From Chrysogorgia sp. JL179-B06 (Eukaryota > Cnidaria > Anthozoa > Scleralcyonacea > Chrysogorgiidae): DNA of 64,000 bases. The position numbers and the translations under genes were made by a program. The stretch spans positions 2,204,501 through 2,268,500 of the forward strand of contig JAYKKM010000144.1 in the NCBI GenBank assembly GCA_035772405.1, in the 5' to 3' direction. Below are positions 42,759-53,441 of the stretch, piece after piece. Position 1 is the first letter of the stretch, and each line of letters begins with the position of its first letter. The notes under the pieces are model-generated. The model searched no databases and was not told where the DNA came from. It worked only from the letters and a program-made list of their open reading frames with translations.

Positions 42759-43756
42759 GATTTCCTAATGGTTTTGTAATAAAATAGAAGAATACTCCAG
42801 TTAGAATCTCAGTATTAAATCTATTGGTTTGTATCCAATATATTTATTGATTTGTATCTATCACAAATCAGTTTGAACTGGCTACATGGTGAACCACATT
42901 GTTACTGTACGTTCATATTTCGTGCACTGTTTCACTGTCCATGAAATAAATAACTTCGACTTAACATGCAGCCACTAACCCCCCAAAAATGGTTTTCGCC
43001 ATTCTAAAAGCTATTCTCCTTTAGAGTATATCGTGAAGTGCAGTTGCTTTTGGACTTTTTATGGATTTTCAATGCACTGCTAAAGTTAACAAAATCCAAC
43101 TCTGTTTATATCATGATGCAGCAGAAAGGAGAAATGGTCTACTGAATCACAACGACGAACTGGGAACACGTCTTCACTGTAAACTACCTGGAAAATTTAG
43201 ACGTTCACAATAAAATTGCCGAAGATGCACAGTAGATGTGCTGTACGAAAACATATGCTAAATCCTATGTTAATTACTTCTGCTAAAAAAAATTGGGATC
43301 CCGGTTGAATGTATAATACTTAACCACACGTTACTTTATCCGTATCCGCGTTTTGTACTTTTATCCGTCCGTCCGTATCCGTTGAAGAAAAAGGGATAAA
43401 ATTGTTGAATCTTCAGCACAAAACAGCTATGAAATTATTAGCCCAGCAACAAACAATTTCGTCAATGTATTCAAATCGAAAATCATTCATAAAAAAACAC
43501 AGGATAAACTGGATAACTCCAAACTGATTAGCATGTTAATTTCAAAAGATTGGAAATACAACGAGGACAAAATCAATAAGAGACATCGGCAAGATTAATA
43601 CACTAACTTGAAAAACGAAACTTGTCCTTCATTGGAACTAATTTCCCAAGTAAAATCATTTAGCAGAGTGAACGTATATTCAGTTTTCATCTCAAATAGA
43701 ATCTTTCCTGTCGCCATAAGTAGTATAGAACATAGCGGTATATGCGCAGTTTTACA
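42759..43756. other. upstream region of the ABCC gene, no gene recognised
   Basis: It should contain the promoter and 5' UTR of the ABCC gene on the minus strand. I cannot pick a TATA box or initiator in this AT-rich context. Confidence 0.4.
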
Positions 43757-44030
43757 AAAGTCAGATCCATTTTTCGGAATCTGGCGATTTTCCAAAAGTC
43801 AGATCCATTTTTTTGGAATCAATATGATTTGGAAAAGTCAGATCTATTATTTTTGGAATCTGGCGATTTTCCAAAAGTCAGATCCATTTGGAAGAGTCAG
43901 ATCCATTTTTAGGAATCTATATGATTTGGAAAAGTCAGATCTATTATTTTTGGAATCTGGCGATTTTCCAAAAGTCAGATCCATTTGGAAGAGTCAGATC
44001 CATTTTTAGGAATCTATACGATTTGGAAAA
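43757..44030. repeat. tandem repeat, 97 bp period, AAGTCAGATC motif
   Basis: Nearly three units. Each has ggaatctggcgattttccaa, aaagtcagatccattt, gaagagtcagatcc and gatttggaaaagtcagatct. The copy boundary ttttggaatctgg recurs at about 43851 and 43948. The first unit is about 18 bp shorter and lacks the gaagagtcagatcc piece. It stays open in one plus-strand frame, but the encoded text (SDPF..WNLAIFQK) looks like a by-product. Confidence 0.85.
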
Positions 44031-44196
44031 GTGCGTTGGTACCCCCATGTTCTTTGTGTGGACTGCCATGGTTCAGCCGTGTGGGACGTGTTGGTTGGGA
44101 TTAAATTGGTTAAATTGGTTAAATTCGAAAATTGTTTAAATTATAAATTTATCTTTTGTTGATTCAATTTTTATGACATATTGTTTGGGTATCTCT

Positions 44197-47100
44197 TTAG
44201 TTTATTTTGTAGTGTCCATAGGCATGGCTAGATATTCCGTCTTCTAAAATGTATCTTTTGTCGTCGAAACAACTTAATGATATTTTGTTAATCTCATAAC
44301 TTCCTAATTGATGGTTTTTACTTCTTATGGTTTTCATTGTGTGAGACATTTGTTTGCTATTTATTAGAACATCCTTATAGTTATCATGTCTTATGTTCTT
44401 TCTAATGGTACACTTCTTGATACCTTTAGCGGTCTTTCCACCTTTTCCATCTTCTTTTAGATAGCTGTACATCTTAGATCTTAGACCTACAAACTCGACG
44501 ATGGGGACTCCTGACGTTTCATCCTTCATTTTACCAATAACCTTTTTGTTAGTTTGGTCAAAGTAGGGAGATGAATATGTCGTATCCCGCACTAAAGTCA
44601 AACATGTCTTTGTCAGCGTAGATGTCTTTGTATATGTCCTCCGTCTCAATTTCGTATGTTAGACTATCTGTATCAGTGAATAGTAGTTTGGCTTTATCGT
44701 CGTAGTTCTTTTTGATGTAGTTATAGTGAAAGTCGTACATTAATACTTTTGAAAGATCGAGAATACACATACCCATATATGCTGGCCTATTTAGGGTTAG
44801 TGTTTCTTTGATCTTGTGTACAGCTACTAAGTTATCGTTAAATATTTTGCTACTAAGTAGGTGGGTTTCGAGGCGAGTTTCTTCAGTTTGTCCTCACTTG
44901 TTCGACATTAACGCGTTTTCGTAGATTCTCCATGGTCTTTCCAAACACACTATTGTTCATTAACTTGAAGAAGTCTTTTTCGAAGTCATTATTAGCTTGA
45001 GTTCGTTTGTCCGTATTGAAGTCTATGTATTGTCTTAACCATGGCGACTGATTGAATTGTAGTATTCTATGTACTCTTTTGACTTTTATTCCTAGTTTCT
45101 TATATAGTTGTAGATTTCTATAGTGTACGACATATTTATCTTTGTCGTTTAGATTAGGTACTAACTTCTTTACTTCTCCTATGGATATGTTAAATTCTCA
45201 TAGTATTGTATCTTCTTACAATAGTTTGATAACATATTGTCATGCACTCTCACCTTCTCTGGAGCTAATGGATAGTCGTTGTGGAGATCGTGCAGCTCTT
45301 TTGGGTATTCCAGATCGACCTCTAGTATCAGTCCTTATCAGTCATCAACTCTAGTTTTATGTTCGTCATCTTTAGTGCGGCGTCCCATGATAGTCCAGGT
45401 GATGTGAAGTAGTGACATGGATCTAATTGGTAGTAACATTTACAGGTTTGTCTAAAGTTCTCGAATACGTCGGATAACAGTAATACGTCAGACTTTAGGT
45501 ATAGGTCGTGATAGTCACCCATACTCTTCATGTCGAAGGTATTCCATACATTTTGTACGTGTTCGTAGTCTTCCTCAGATATGTTCTCGTCGTTTAGCAC
45601 ACTATAGAACTTAGTCTTTGATGGTAGACTTTCGTCATTAAACTTATTTGAAACTATCGATATAATCGTATGGGTATACACCCTTTCTCGACACTAGTTC
45701 TAGCTCCTTACCTTGGAATACTTCGGAAGTATACTTGAAACAGTCTTTTGGTAGATTGTTAACTAGGCTGTCTAAACTAGAGCTCATGAATTGGAAACTA
45801 TCTAGAAATACTAGATGTTTACCTAACATAAAGGCCATGTACTTTTCCATATTGTTGGGTATAACGTTGATACTCTGTCCAAACAAGATGACGGGTATCT
45901 TATCAGTCAGTCTGTAGTTCCTGTTGCATAGCTGGTGTGCTGAACCTCTGTATTTACTAGTGACGTGGCAATGGTCTCTAACTTACTCTTACGTCTCAAC
46001 TTACGTACTCCTTGTCACAGATGTGACATCTAGCAGCCTTCTTAAAGTTAACCTTGTCAGCGGAAGTCATGATCATGTCCTTATTAAAGTGTTCCTTCTT
46101 TATCTTTTTGCAGTACTTAACTTCTTGTAGCATTTTCTTCATGAATTTCCTAACTGCGTTCTTACCGCGGAACACCTCTACAGGCTTGCTGTACTCGTTG
46201 TCGTAGCAGCAGACTACCTTATACCCATATCCGCAGTCTGTGTGTTTCTGGTATATGCGTTCGTATATGACTTGTGTCTACTGTATCTATCTTCTCTGTG
46301 ATAGCCTCGAAGTCTGCGTATATAACGAATGGTACTTCTAATTGGTTGTGAAAATTTTTGTCCTCTAGAATATTGTCTCCTTTTTCTGGCATCTTAATTT
46401 CTTGCTTTCCGTTAACCACTATACAGTTCTCTTTGTGGTTCTTTAGTATGTCGACTGTACTAAAGCATTGTAGACAGTACCTACAAAATTTATTTTTATG
46501 CTCGTATTTAGTTTAATTATACATAAACCTATTAAAGTTCTTAATGTATACGTAGTGTTGTTTATCATCTTTTGTTATTAGCAGTAGGTCCATATATGAT
46601 CCTCGTTGCTCTCATTGGACACGTAGATGGGGAATGGTTGTTTGTCCTCATACCCAAATACGTTGATGTTTATATTATTAAGTTACTGATACTGGGAAGT
46701 CGACTCCCTCATAGTCTACAGTCTTGATGTTTTTCTTATGCTTTGACACTCTCTGTGCATGGGTCCTTGTCTACAGGGTTCTTGTGTTGGATGTGGCACC
46801 ACATAAAGCACTTGTCGTCGTTGTTCTTTAGATTGGTTAGACCCTTTCTATGATGTCTAAGTTCTATTGGTAGTTCAATATATCTGGATTCTTTTAGAGG
46901 TTCGTACACTACTACGTTTATATAGTGGTCGTCTATATTGTCTATAGTCCACCCAGACCCTTCTGATAGCCACACAGCTATACGATTTACTATCTCTTCG
47001 CTTGACTGTCTTGTGGTTTTATATATGCCGTTACTATTAATTACTATTTTAGTGACACTATTGAAGAATGTGGTTTTAAATGTTGTTCTATCTCCGTCTA

Positions 47101-47455
47101 GTTGTTTCTTTAGAGTCACTTTTAGTGTCTCATTGTATTTTATACCTCTTAGTTGTCTTAGGCCGTCTTTCCTTAGAGTTAGACCCACAGTTACTCTAGT
47201 TTTGTAACTGAGTTGTGATAGTGGATCCTTATTGTCGATCACTTCAACGTTGTATGATCTAGTGTATCCTTTGAATGCTATTTGCCTTTGTGTGACTGTA
47301 GGAAATATATCGTTGACCTTTCTTATGTCTTCCTCTCGCTTTCTCTCGTTCCTCTCGAGAAGTGCTCGTTGCTCTCTGATAAACGACTTTCGTCTGTTCC
47401 TTACGATCGAGTCGATAACGTTCTGTCTTGATAATTTTCTTACAAGGTCTACCAT
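44197..47455 (-). pseudogene. protein-primed family B DNA polymerase, broken
   Basis: The N-terminal part (47455-46736) has the block ELRHHRKGLTNLKNNDDKCF with MWCHIQHKNP that precedes the polymerase in this family. Then come a Cys-His zinc motif (near 46430-46500) and Exo I-type VIYADFEAI at about 46340. An Endo VII-like Cys/His block (CHIC..DHCH..CN) lies at about 46030-45915. At about 45885 a deletion removes the Exo II segment, which is kept in the copy at 61963-63999. Exo III YLKSDVLLL lies near 45490, and motif C TDTDSL near 44680. Stops and frame switches lie throughout, so it is dead. Such enzymes replicate linear viral or transposon DNA from a terminal protein. Confidence 0.8.
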
Positions 47456-47610
47456 TTATATCCTAACTGCTTAGTTTCGGTGAAGTAGTGTGTTGACAAC
47501 ATTTGTCGACAACTTATAGTTCATGTTACTATATACTATAGGATATGTTTTATTTTTAAATACTATAGCGCGAGTCGTTTTACAATTTACTACACTATAG
47601 TACAATGTAA

Positions 47611-47835
47611 CTACGCTTCCAAATTTCTCAAATGTTTTTTGGTCTTTAAGTGTTGACTCTTAGAAGCTACATGGTATGACCTATAGCACGTCTCACACAC
47701 CCACTTATGAGTTCTCATCCACTCTTTGGTTTGCGCTCTGACTGCTCTTAAAGCTTCTTCTTCAGTTTGGTAGATTCTAGGTCTTCCATTATATAATACA
47801 ATATGTTTTATTTCTTTAGACCTTTTCTGACCCAC
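47611..47835 (-). CDS. small zinc-finger ORF beside the polymerase
   Basis: About 70 residues. The end WVCETCYRSYHVASKSQH with LKTKKHLRNL is a C2H2-like finger (C-x2-C ... H-x5-H). It is preceded by GRPRIYQTEEEALRAVRAQ, a charged helix. Small proteins with 'GRP+-Y-T-EE' and a matrin-like finger accompany polymerase B genes in related elements in animals, from memory. The true start is uncertain: the track through GTG at 47835 may be read from an internal codon. Its frame is intact. Confidence 0.6.
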   Translation of the reverse strand: MGQKRSKEIKHIVLYNGRPRIYQTEEEALRAVRAQTKEWMRTHKWVCETCYRSYHVASKSQHLKTKKHLRNLEA

Positions 47836-47901
47836 TCGTTATAGTACGCGTCACCTTCACATTTGTCCCAACCTAGATCCTTATACGTTATATAGGTTAT
47901 G

Positions 47902-50620
47902 ATGTATTTGTATTGAGATTAAAAAATCTAAAAGTAAACCTATTCTCATTGCAACCTGGTACAGACCACCAAATTCTAGTGCTGAGTTGTTTGATCATTT
48001 TGAACAATTCTTACAATTAGTTGATGATCAAAAAACCGAGCTTATTATTACTGGAGATCTCAACTGCAATTTACTAGAACAGGATAGAAACCAAAATACC
48101 ATTAAATTATTAGATCTTATGGATATTTTCCAACTACAACAACATATCAAGTCACCCACTAGAGTCACTCCATTAACAAAAACTTTGATTAATCTTATTT
48201 TTACTCAGATGGGTGACAATAAAACGTTAGAAGCGGGAGTCATTCGGCTTGGTATTAGTGATCACGATCTTGTTTATTTGTGTCGTAAAATTAGCTTGCC
48301 AAAGCAGTCACCGAAAACTGTATGTAGTAGACAGTTTAAAAATTACAACGCTGAAAATTTTAGGAATGACCTGAGAGAAATTATCAATCCCACTTTTTTG
48401 ACAAATGACCCTAACCTGTTGTGGAATGATTGGAAAACTAAGTTTCTTGAAATCGCAGACAAACATGCACCGATTAGGCAACGTCGAGTTAAATCTGAAT
48501 ATAAGCCCTGGCTTACGAATAGCATTAAAAAAATGAGCTATCATAGAGATTACCTTAAAAGAAAATCCATTAGTACGGGATCCGCAAGATATAATGAGGC
48601 TAATAAAAGGTGCAAAAATGACCTGAATAACCTTATAAAAACTACAAAAAGAGAATACTTCAAAAATAAGCTAGGCAATGCTAATAATAGCAAAGAAAGC
48701 TGGCAAGCAATTAACGAATTATTAAACAAAAAATCAAAGACCACCCAGGTTAAAGAGTTGAAAGTTGGTGATCAAATTATAATAGGAGACAAAAACATTG
48801 CAAATGAGTTTAATCACTATTTTTCAACGATAGGTAGCAAGCTAGCGGATAGTATCCAGGATAATGATATAGACCCGCTAAGCTTTGTGACTCCTGCCGA
48901 TAATGTGTTTAACTTTAAAGATATCGTATATCTTGAAGTATTAGCTGAGATAAAACATCTAAAAATTAAAAAGGCATCAGGAATCGATAGTATCAGCACG
49001 AAGCTATTAATAGATGCGGGCGATACTGTGGTTGAGTCATTGGTTGATATTTTCAACATATCACTTCAAATGGGAATATTTCCTGACGATTGGAAGATGG
49101 CTAGGGTTTCACCAATATACAAAGAAGGGCCTAAAAATGATTGTGGGAACTACCGTCCTATTTCTATCATCTCTGTTGTTGCAAAAATTTTTGAAAAAAT
49201 AGTATGCAGACAACTCAGATTGTTTATGACTGAAAACAACATCATTACGGAACAGCAATCTGGTTTCCGGCCTATACATGATTCTACAGAAACTGCATTA
49301 CTTAGTGCCACGAACAAATGGCTATACAACATGAACAATGGCCTTCTTAATGGAGTCCTATTTTTGGACCTTAAGAAGGCTTTTGACACGGTAAATCATA
49401 AAATCCTAATTTCTAAACTTGAGCGATACGGTATACGAGGCTACAGCCTTGAATGGTTTAAGTCATATCTTAGTAACAGAAAACAAATTTCTGCAATAAA
49501 TGGTAAACTATCGGATGCAAGGAAAATTGATTGTGGGGTTCCACAGGGATCTAACTTGGGTCCTATTCTTTTTCTATTGTACATTAACGACTTGCCAAAT
49601 TGTTTAGAATCAACTGATGCCGCATTATTTGCAGATGATACAAATCTGTCATGTAAGGGAGCTAACTCTAAAGAAATCGAAACTAAACTTAATAAAGACC
49701 TTGAAAGTGTTCACCAATGCGGGCTCACCTCAAATAAACTTACTCTAAATGGTGACAAAACTGAATTTATGATCATTGGCTCCAGACAACGTATTGCCTT
49801 AATTGATGAAAGTCCTATAATATCAATAGGGAATAACAATATTAAACGTGTTCCTAACAAACAATAGCTTGGTCTAATTATTGATGAACAGTTGAAATGG
49901 GACAACAATAATGAAGTGCAATGTAAGAAAATCTCAAAAAACATCGCACTTCTAAGAAGGGCAAAATTATTTGTTCCTCAAAATATCCTTATAAAATTGT
50001 ATAATGCCTTAATAATGCCCCATTTCATCTATTGTTCCACTATTTGGAATGATGGTTGTTCTAGCCATATTAATAAATTATTTAAACTACAAAAGAGAGG
50101 GGCGCGCGTGATAACTGGTAGCACTTACGAGGTTCGTTCCACTGAAATACTGGAAAACCTTGACTGGATAACAGTCGAGAAGAATTTAAAAAATCGTGAA
50201 ACTATCATGACATTTAAAGCTTTAACAGGAAAATTACCAAAATATCTTGTTAAGTTATTCACTAAATGTGAAAATGAGAATTACAACTTGCGAAGTAATA
50301 ATGTTAAACTCTCTTTGGCAAAACCTAAAACAAATTTCCTAAAAAGAAGCTTTTCCTACAGAGCTGCTAAATCATGGAACGAACTTCCGAGTGAACTGAC
50401 TGATCAATTAATACAATCAGTATCATCTTTTAAGAGGCATTTAAGTGATTATATTAGATTAAATTAATTTAATTTTTTAATTGTAATATTCTGTGAAATG
50501 TGTAGATTCTTATATGTATTATATTTATATTTATGTATTGTATACACGGCCCTTTGAAAATCAGCTCGCACTGAAAGGCTTAAAATAATTTTAATTAAAG
50601 ATTAAAGATTAAAGATTAAA
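47902..50620 (+). mobile_element. 5'-truncated CR1-like LINE inserted in the virus-like block
   Basis: It runs from within the endonuclease to a tandem (ATTAAAG)n tail at 50594-50620. GGTTATG (47895-47901) and GGTTACG (50621-50627) flank it, a 7 bp target duplication with one difference. It lies between the zinc-finger ORF and the VLTF3-like ORF and clips the 3' end of the latter, so it came after the virus-like block. Confidence 0.8.
47905..50467 (+). pseudogene. LINE ORF2: endonuclease C-terminal part and RT, one stop
   Basis: Endonuclease blocks are LIATWYRPPN, LIITGDLNCNLLE and LGISDHDLVYL. RT blocks are KASGIDSISTKLL, NYRPISIISVVAKIFEKI, QSGFRPIHDSTETALL, LFLDLKKAFDTVNH, GVPQGSNLGPILFLLYINDL, the catalytic ALFADDTNLS, LGLIIDEQLKW and KLQKRGARVITGS. 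The frame is open except for a single TAG at 49865-49867; after it the same frame runs to 50467. It is therefore a young, 5'-truncated copy. It resembles the LINE at 9207-14000 in motifs. Confidence 0.9.
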
Positions 50621-51113
50621 GGTTACGTTCGAATCGTTCCTTGATCTTGCCAGGTTTGAGGTCATCGATCTCTCCCCTCAACTCTATACCTCTTCTAGAG
50701 CATATTCTAATAACGTAGAAACTATATTTCGATATGTTCTTAACAATCAATTTGTTCTTTTTTAGAGACCCTACTATTTCTATAAAATCGCTGACTACTA
50801 GTGGTGTGATATCATTACTAACTAGTCTCTTATTGGTTAGCATTCTCTTTAGCCATTTGCTATAGCTATGAGCTGATTTCTTATGCGTCCAAATATTAGG
50901 TATGAAATTATTTACGTATCCGTATGTGGTCTCTCCACACTTGTTACAACTAAATACACCGTCTTCGATTTGGGTTCTATGGTTACTACACTTGTAACAG
51001 TATGTGGTGTCGTCCCATTTGTTTGGTATTGGGTCTTTCTGTTTGTCGTAGTTTAGGATCTCGTCTACTGTGCATCCGTTAAGGATCGCTGTCATTAGAC
51101 GTTGTTCGTCCAT
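50616..51113 (-). CDS. VLTF3-like zinc-ribbon protein (virus late transcription factor type)
   Basis: 165 residues. The central zinc ribbon is YCYKCSNHRTQIEDGVFSC with NKCG (C-x2-C ... C-x2-C). It is followed by HSYSKWLKRML and a conserved helical C-terminus (ISKYSFYVIRICSRRGIELR). This layout is that of the poxvirus late transcription factor VLTF3-like family found in large DNA viruses and Polinton-like elements. The last codons on the left are supplied by the tail of the inserted LINE (47902-50620), so the native C-terminus is altered. It lies upstream of the zinc-finger and polymerase genes on the same strand. The family call rests on my reading of the ribbon and the SKWL block. Confidence 0.55.
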   Translation of the reverse strand: MDEQRLMTAILNGCTVDEILNYDKQKDPIPNKWDDTTYCYKCSNHRTQIEDGVFSCNKCGETTYGYVNNFIPNIWTHKKSAHSYSKWLKRMLTNKRLVSNDITPLVVSDFIEIVGSLKKNKLIVKNISKYSFYVIRICSRRGIELRGEIDDLKPGKIKERFERNL

Positions 51114-51201
51114 TTAAGTCACTATATACTCATATCTTTAGGTCATTTTATAAATTAGGTACCCAATGGGTTTGATCAGTCCGCGTGGTCTTCGATGGTC
51201 T

Positions 51202-51504
51202 TTAGAAGGCGTAATTGTTAGCTAACTCAGAGTCTTTACTAAATGTCTTCCCATTGTGCTGTGTCGTCGCGATCTGTCTTGATTGGTCTAGAACGTCTGA
51301 CAATAGTCGTTTCAACTCTTTAATCTCGTCTATCTGACTAATCAGATTCTCACAGAGTATCAGCAATGCTTTGTTATGTATCGTCTGACTCTCACAAAGT
51401 ATCTCCAATGCTTTGTTGTTCATCTTTGTCCCTTCCTCCAATACATTATGTTTAAGCTTCTCGTCTGCTTCCATCGCTATCTCCTTCAAAGTTTTGGCGC
51501 TCAT
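51202..51504 (-). CDS. small coiled-coil ORF of the virus-like block
   Basis: 100 residues, highly helical and charged (LKEIAMEADEKLKHNVLEEG; a repeated NKAL-x2-L-CE pattern). The C-terminal THNGKTFSKDSEL-like tail (QHNGKTFSKDSELANNY) is also found in the neighbouring ORF at 51538 (QYDGKTFSKEPELSDYY). The function is unknown. The shared tail suggests a duplication. Confidence 0.5.
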   Translation of the reverse strand: MSAKTLKEIAMEADEKLKHNVLEEGTKMNNKALEILCESQTIHNKALLILCENLISQIDEIKELKRLLSDVLDQSRQIATTQHNGKTFSKDSELANNYAF

Positions 51505-51537
51505 TACTATAGTACTATATGTATAGTTGCGTTTAGA

Positions 51538-51765
51538 TCACTCTATATACACCAAGTAGCCAATGGGTAACCCGACAGCTCCAACGAAAATCATTTGGTA
51601 TTCTCTCATCTCGTCTGAGGGTTTATAGTAGTCTGATAACTCAGGCTCTTTACTAAATGTCTTCCCATCGTACTGTATCGTCAGTACTTGTCTTAGTTGC
51701 AGTCTAGAGCGTGGTTTGTGTCGTTTATGTCTGCACCGGGCACTTATGGAGATTACGTTTAACAA
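51538..51765 (-). CDS. small membrane-segment ORF of the virus-like block
   Basis: After QYDGKTFSKEPELSDYYKPS comes one hydrophobic helix, MIFVGAVGLPIGYLVYI, at the C-terminus. It resembles small membrane or minor structural proteins of virus-like elements, but I cannot name it. The N-terminal part (to about residue 28) may belong to the adjoining LINE remnant and not to this protein. Confidence 0.4.
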   Translation of the reverse strand: MLNVISISARCRHKRHKPRSRLQLRQVLTIQYDGKTFSKEPELSDYYKPSDEMREYQMIFVGAVGLPIGYLVYIE

Positions 51766-51775
51766 ATCCTAGTGT

Positions 51776-52125
51776 CTTATTGGCTTTGTTCTTTACGTTC
51801 AGAATGTGAGTTTTCCGACTTCCAACGTTATCCCGAGGTATAGCTGGTGATCTACGGCTTTCAAAGTCTGTACCTGCATAGAATATGGATATATTGTTGG
51901 GTTGCTAGTCCTACAAATTCGTAGAACATAGCACTTTGAGGGATTGAAATCCATTTGCCAGCAGCTTGCTCAATCAACCAGTCTATCCAGATCTTGTTGG
52001 AGGCTGATGGCATCATAAACACTATGCACTGACTCACTAGCCCATACATTAATGTGTCATCCGCAAACAGCTTCAGATTACTCGAGATGTCATTTCCCAT
52101 ATCATTAATGTAAACTAGCAAGCAC
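51776..52125 (-). pseudogene. decayed LINE RT fragment
   Basis: LYINDMGNDISSNLKLFADD with TLMYG (catalytic FADD) is followed by a poorly preserved LVDWL..AAGKWISI-like block. Only this small piece remains; it marks the right edge of the virus-like block. Confidence 0.65.
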
Positions 52126-52139
52126 AGTGGGGCCCAATA

Positions 52140-53440
52140 CTGAGTAAGGCCCAATACTGAGTAAGGCCCGGTATTGCAGAATATACAGTTTATACATGTT
52201 GCGTATATAGTGTATATATATACATAAATATATGTATATTGTGTATATGTATACACTGTATATATGTTGGGTATAGTTGTGTATATTCCCCATGTATATT
52301 TATATACACTATAGATGTCCCATAGTCAAAAGTGTATATAGTGTATATAGTGAGAGTTATAGAATGAAGCTAAGTGAGTATATAGTGTATATTGTGTATA
52401 TAGTGTATATATATATACACTCTATACGTATAGTATACGTCTAAAGTCAAAAGTGTATATAGTGTATATAGTGAGAGTTATAGAATGTGTATATAGTGTA
52501 TTATATATACAAAACGGGATTTTTGTGAGAACGACGCATATAAACAATTATAATTGTGTTAATGAAACATAGCGGAAACGGTATTTTTGTGAGAACGACG
52601 CATATAAACCTTCGACATATCTAGCTTTATTGCTTGCGCAGCGGAGACAGGAGCATCAATTTGAGGCAGCGAGAGCGACGTTGTTTGAGCGAACATGTTT
52701 ACTCGAAACGTGTTGAACTTAAATGACGCCACTCTGATGAACATAGTGTATGGTTTCATCGTGCCGCATGTAGGCGGATAGTGTCAGTGATGAGTCTGCG
52801 GCGTCATTGAATTATACAGTCACTTTATGTGAGTAGTTTCAAAGAATGGAGCAATTCTTTTAGGCAAATTTTAGGTAATTTGTCGATGTTTAGCGAGGAT
52901 TATAGTAAAGAACGGAAACATTGGGTTGGGATGTTCCGGTATTGGGGATTAGTGATGAAACAATTTAAAGCAACTGATATGTAAGTGCGTTTTACAAAGC
53001 ATATTATATGGCAAACAATGCAGTGAATAAGTTGTTTGTGAAGATGTTTGAGTACGGGATTTTTCCTTTAGAACGAGGCAACAACACATTAACCCTAACC
53101 CCTAACACTAACCCGAACCTTAATCCTAACCCTATTGTGTTATTTATTAACTGAAACATAACGCGAACGGGATTTTTTAAAGAACGAAGCATACACTATA
53201 TACAGACTAGAGTAGAGGTTGATCAAAAGTGATAATATATATACAGTATATACAGTTTTGACTATCACTGCACGAAAAATGGATTTACTCAAATTTACAA
53301 TATGCGCAAATATGGAGCAAATTTATTGAAATATTACACACAATATACACTATATACAGACTAGAGGTTGCTCAAAAGTGATAATATACAGTATATACAG
53401 TTTTGACATTAGACATATATATTGTGTATATAGTGTATAT
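52140..53440. repeat. AT-rich degenerate tandem repeats
   Basis: Long runs built from gtgtatatagtgtata. Larger units repeat: agtcaaaagtgtatatagtg and agagttatagaatg (52325 and 52443), acgggattttt..gagaacgacgcat (52513 and 52575, with variants at 53056 and 53171), and cagactagag..aaaagtgataatata (53204 and 53356). A telomere-like accctaacccctaac tract is at about 53092-53135. No gene is seen. Confidence 0.8.
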
Positions 53441-53441
53441 A

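Larger units (their letters stand above)
44150..51770 (-). mobile_element. endogenous virus-like (Polinton-like) block, split by a LINE
   Basis: Minus-strand genes in order from right to left are a membrane-segment ORF (51765-51538), a coiled-coil ORF (51504-51202), a VLTF3-like zinc ribbon (51113-50616), a C2H2-type small ORF (47835-47611) and a protein-primed family B DNA polymerase (47455-44197). A plus-strand LINE (47902-50620) interrupts it. All share orientation and short spacing, as in Polinton-like elements or adintovirus-like viruses. I saw no integrase, capsid, packaging ATPase or protease, and no terminal repeats, so the block is partial. Confidence 0.65.

Noticed and set aside
44150..51770. 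Complete Polinton with integrase and capsid
   Set aside because: Only polymerase, zinc-ribbon, zinc-finger and small ORFs are readable; no integrase, capsid, ATPase, protease or terminal repeats are seen.
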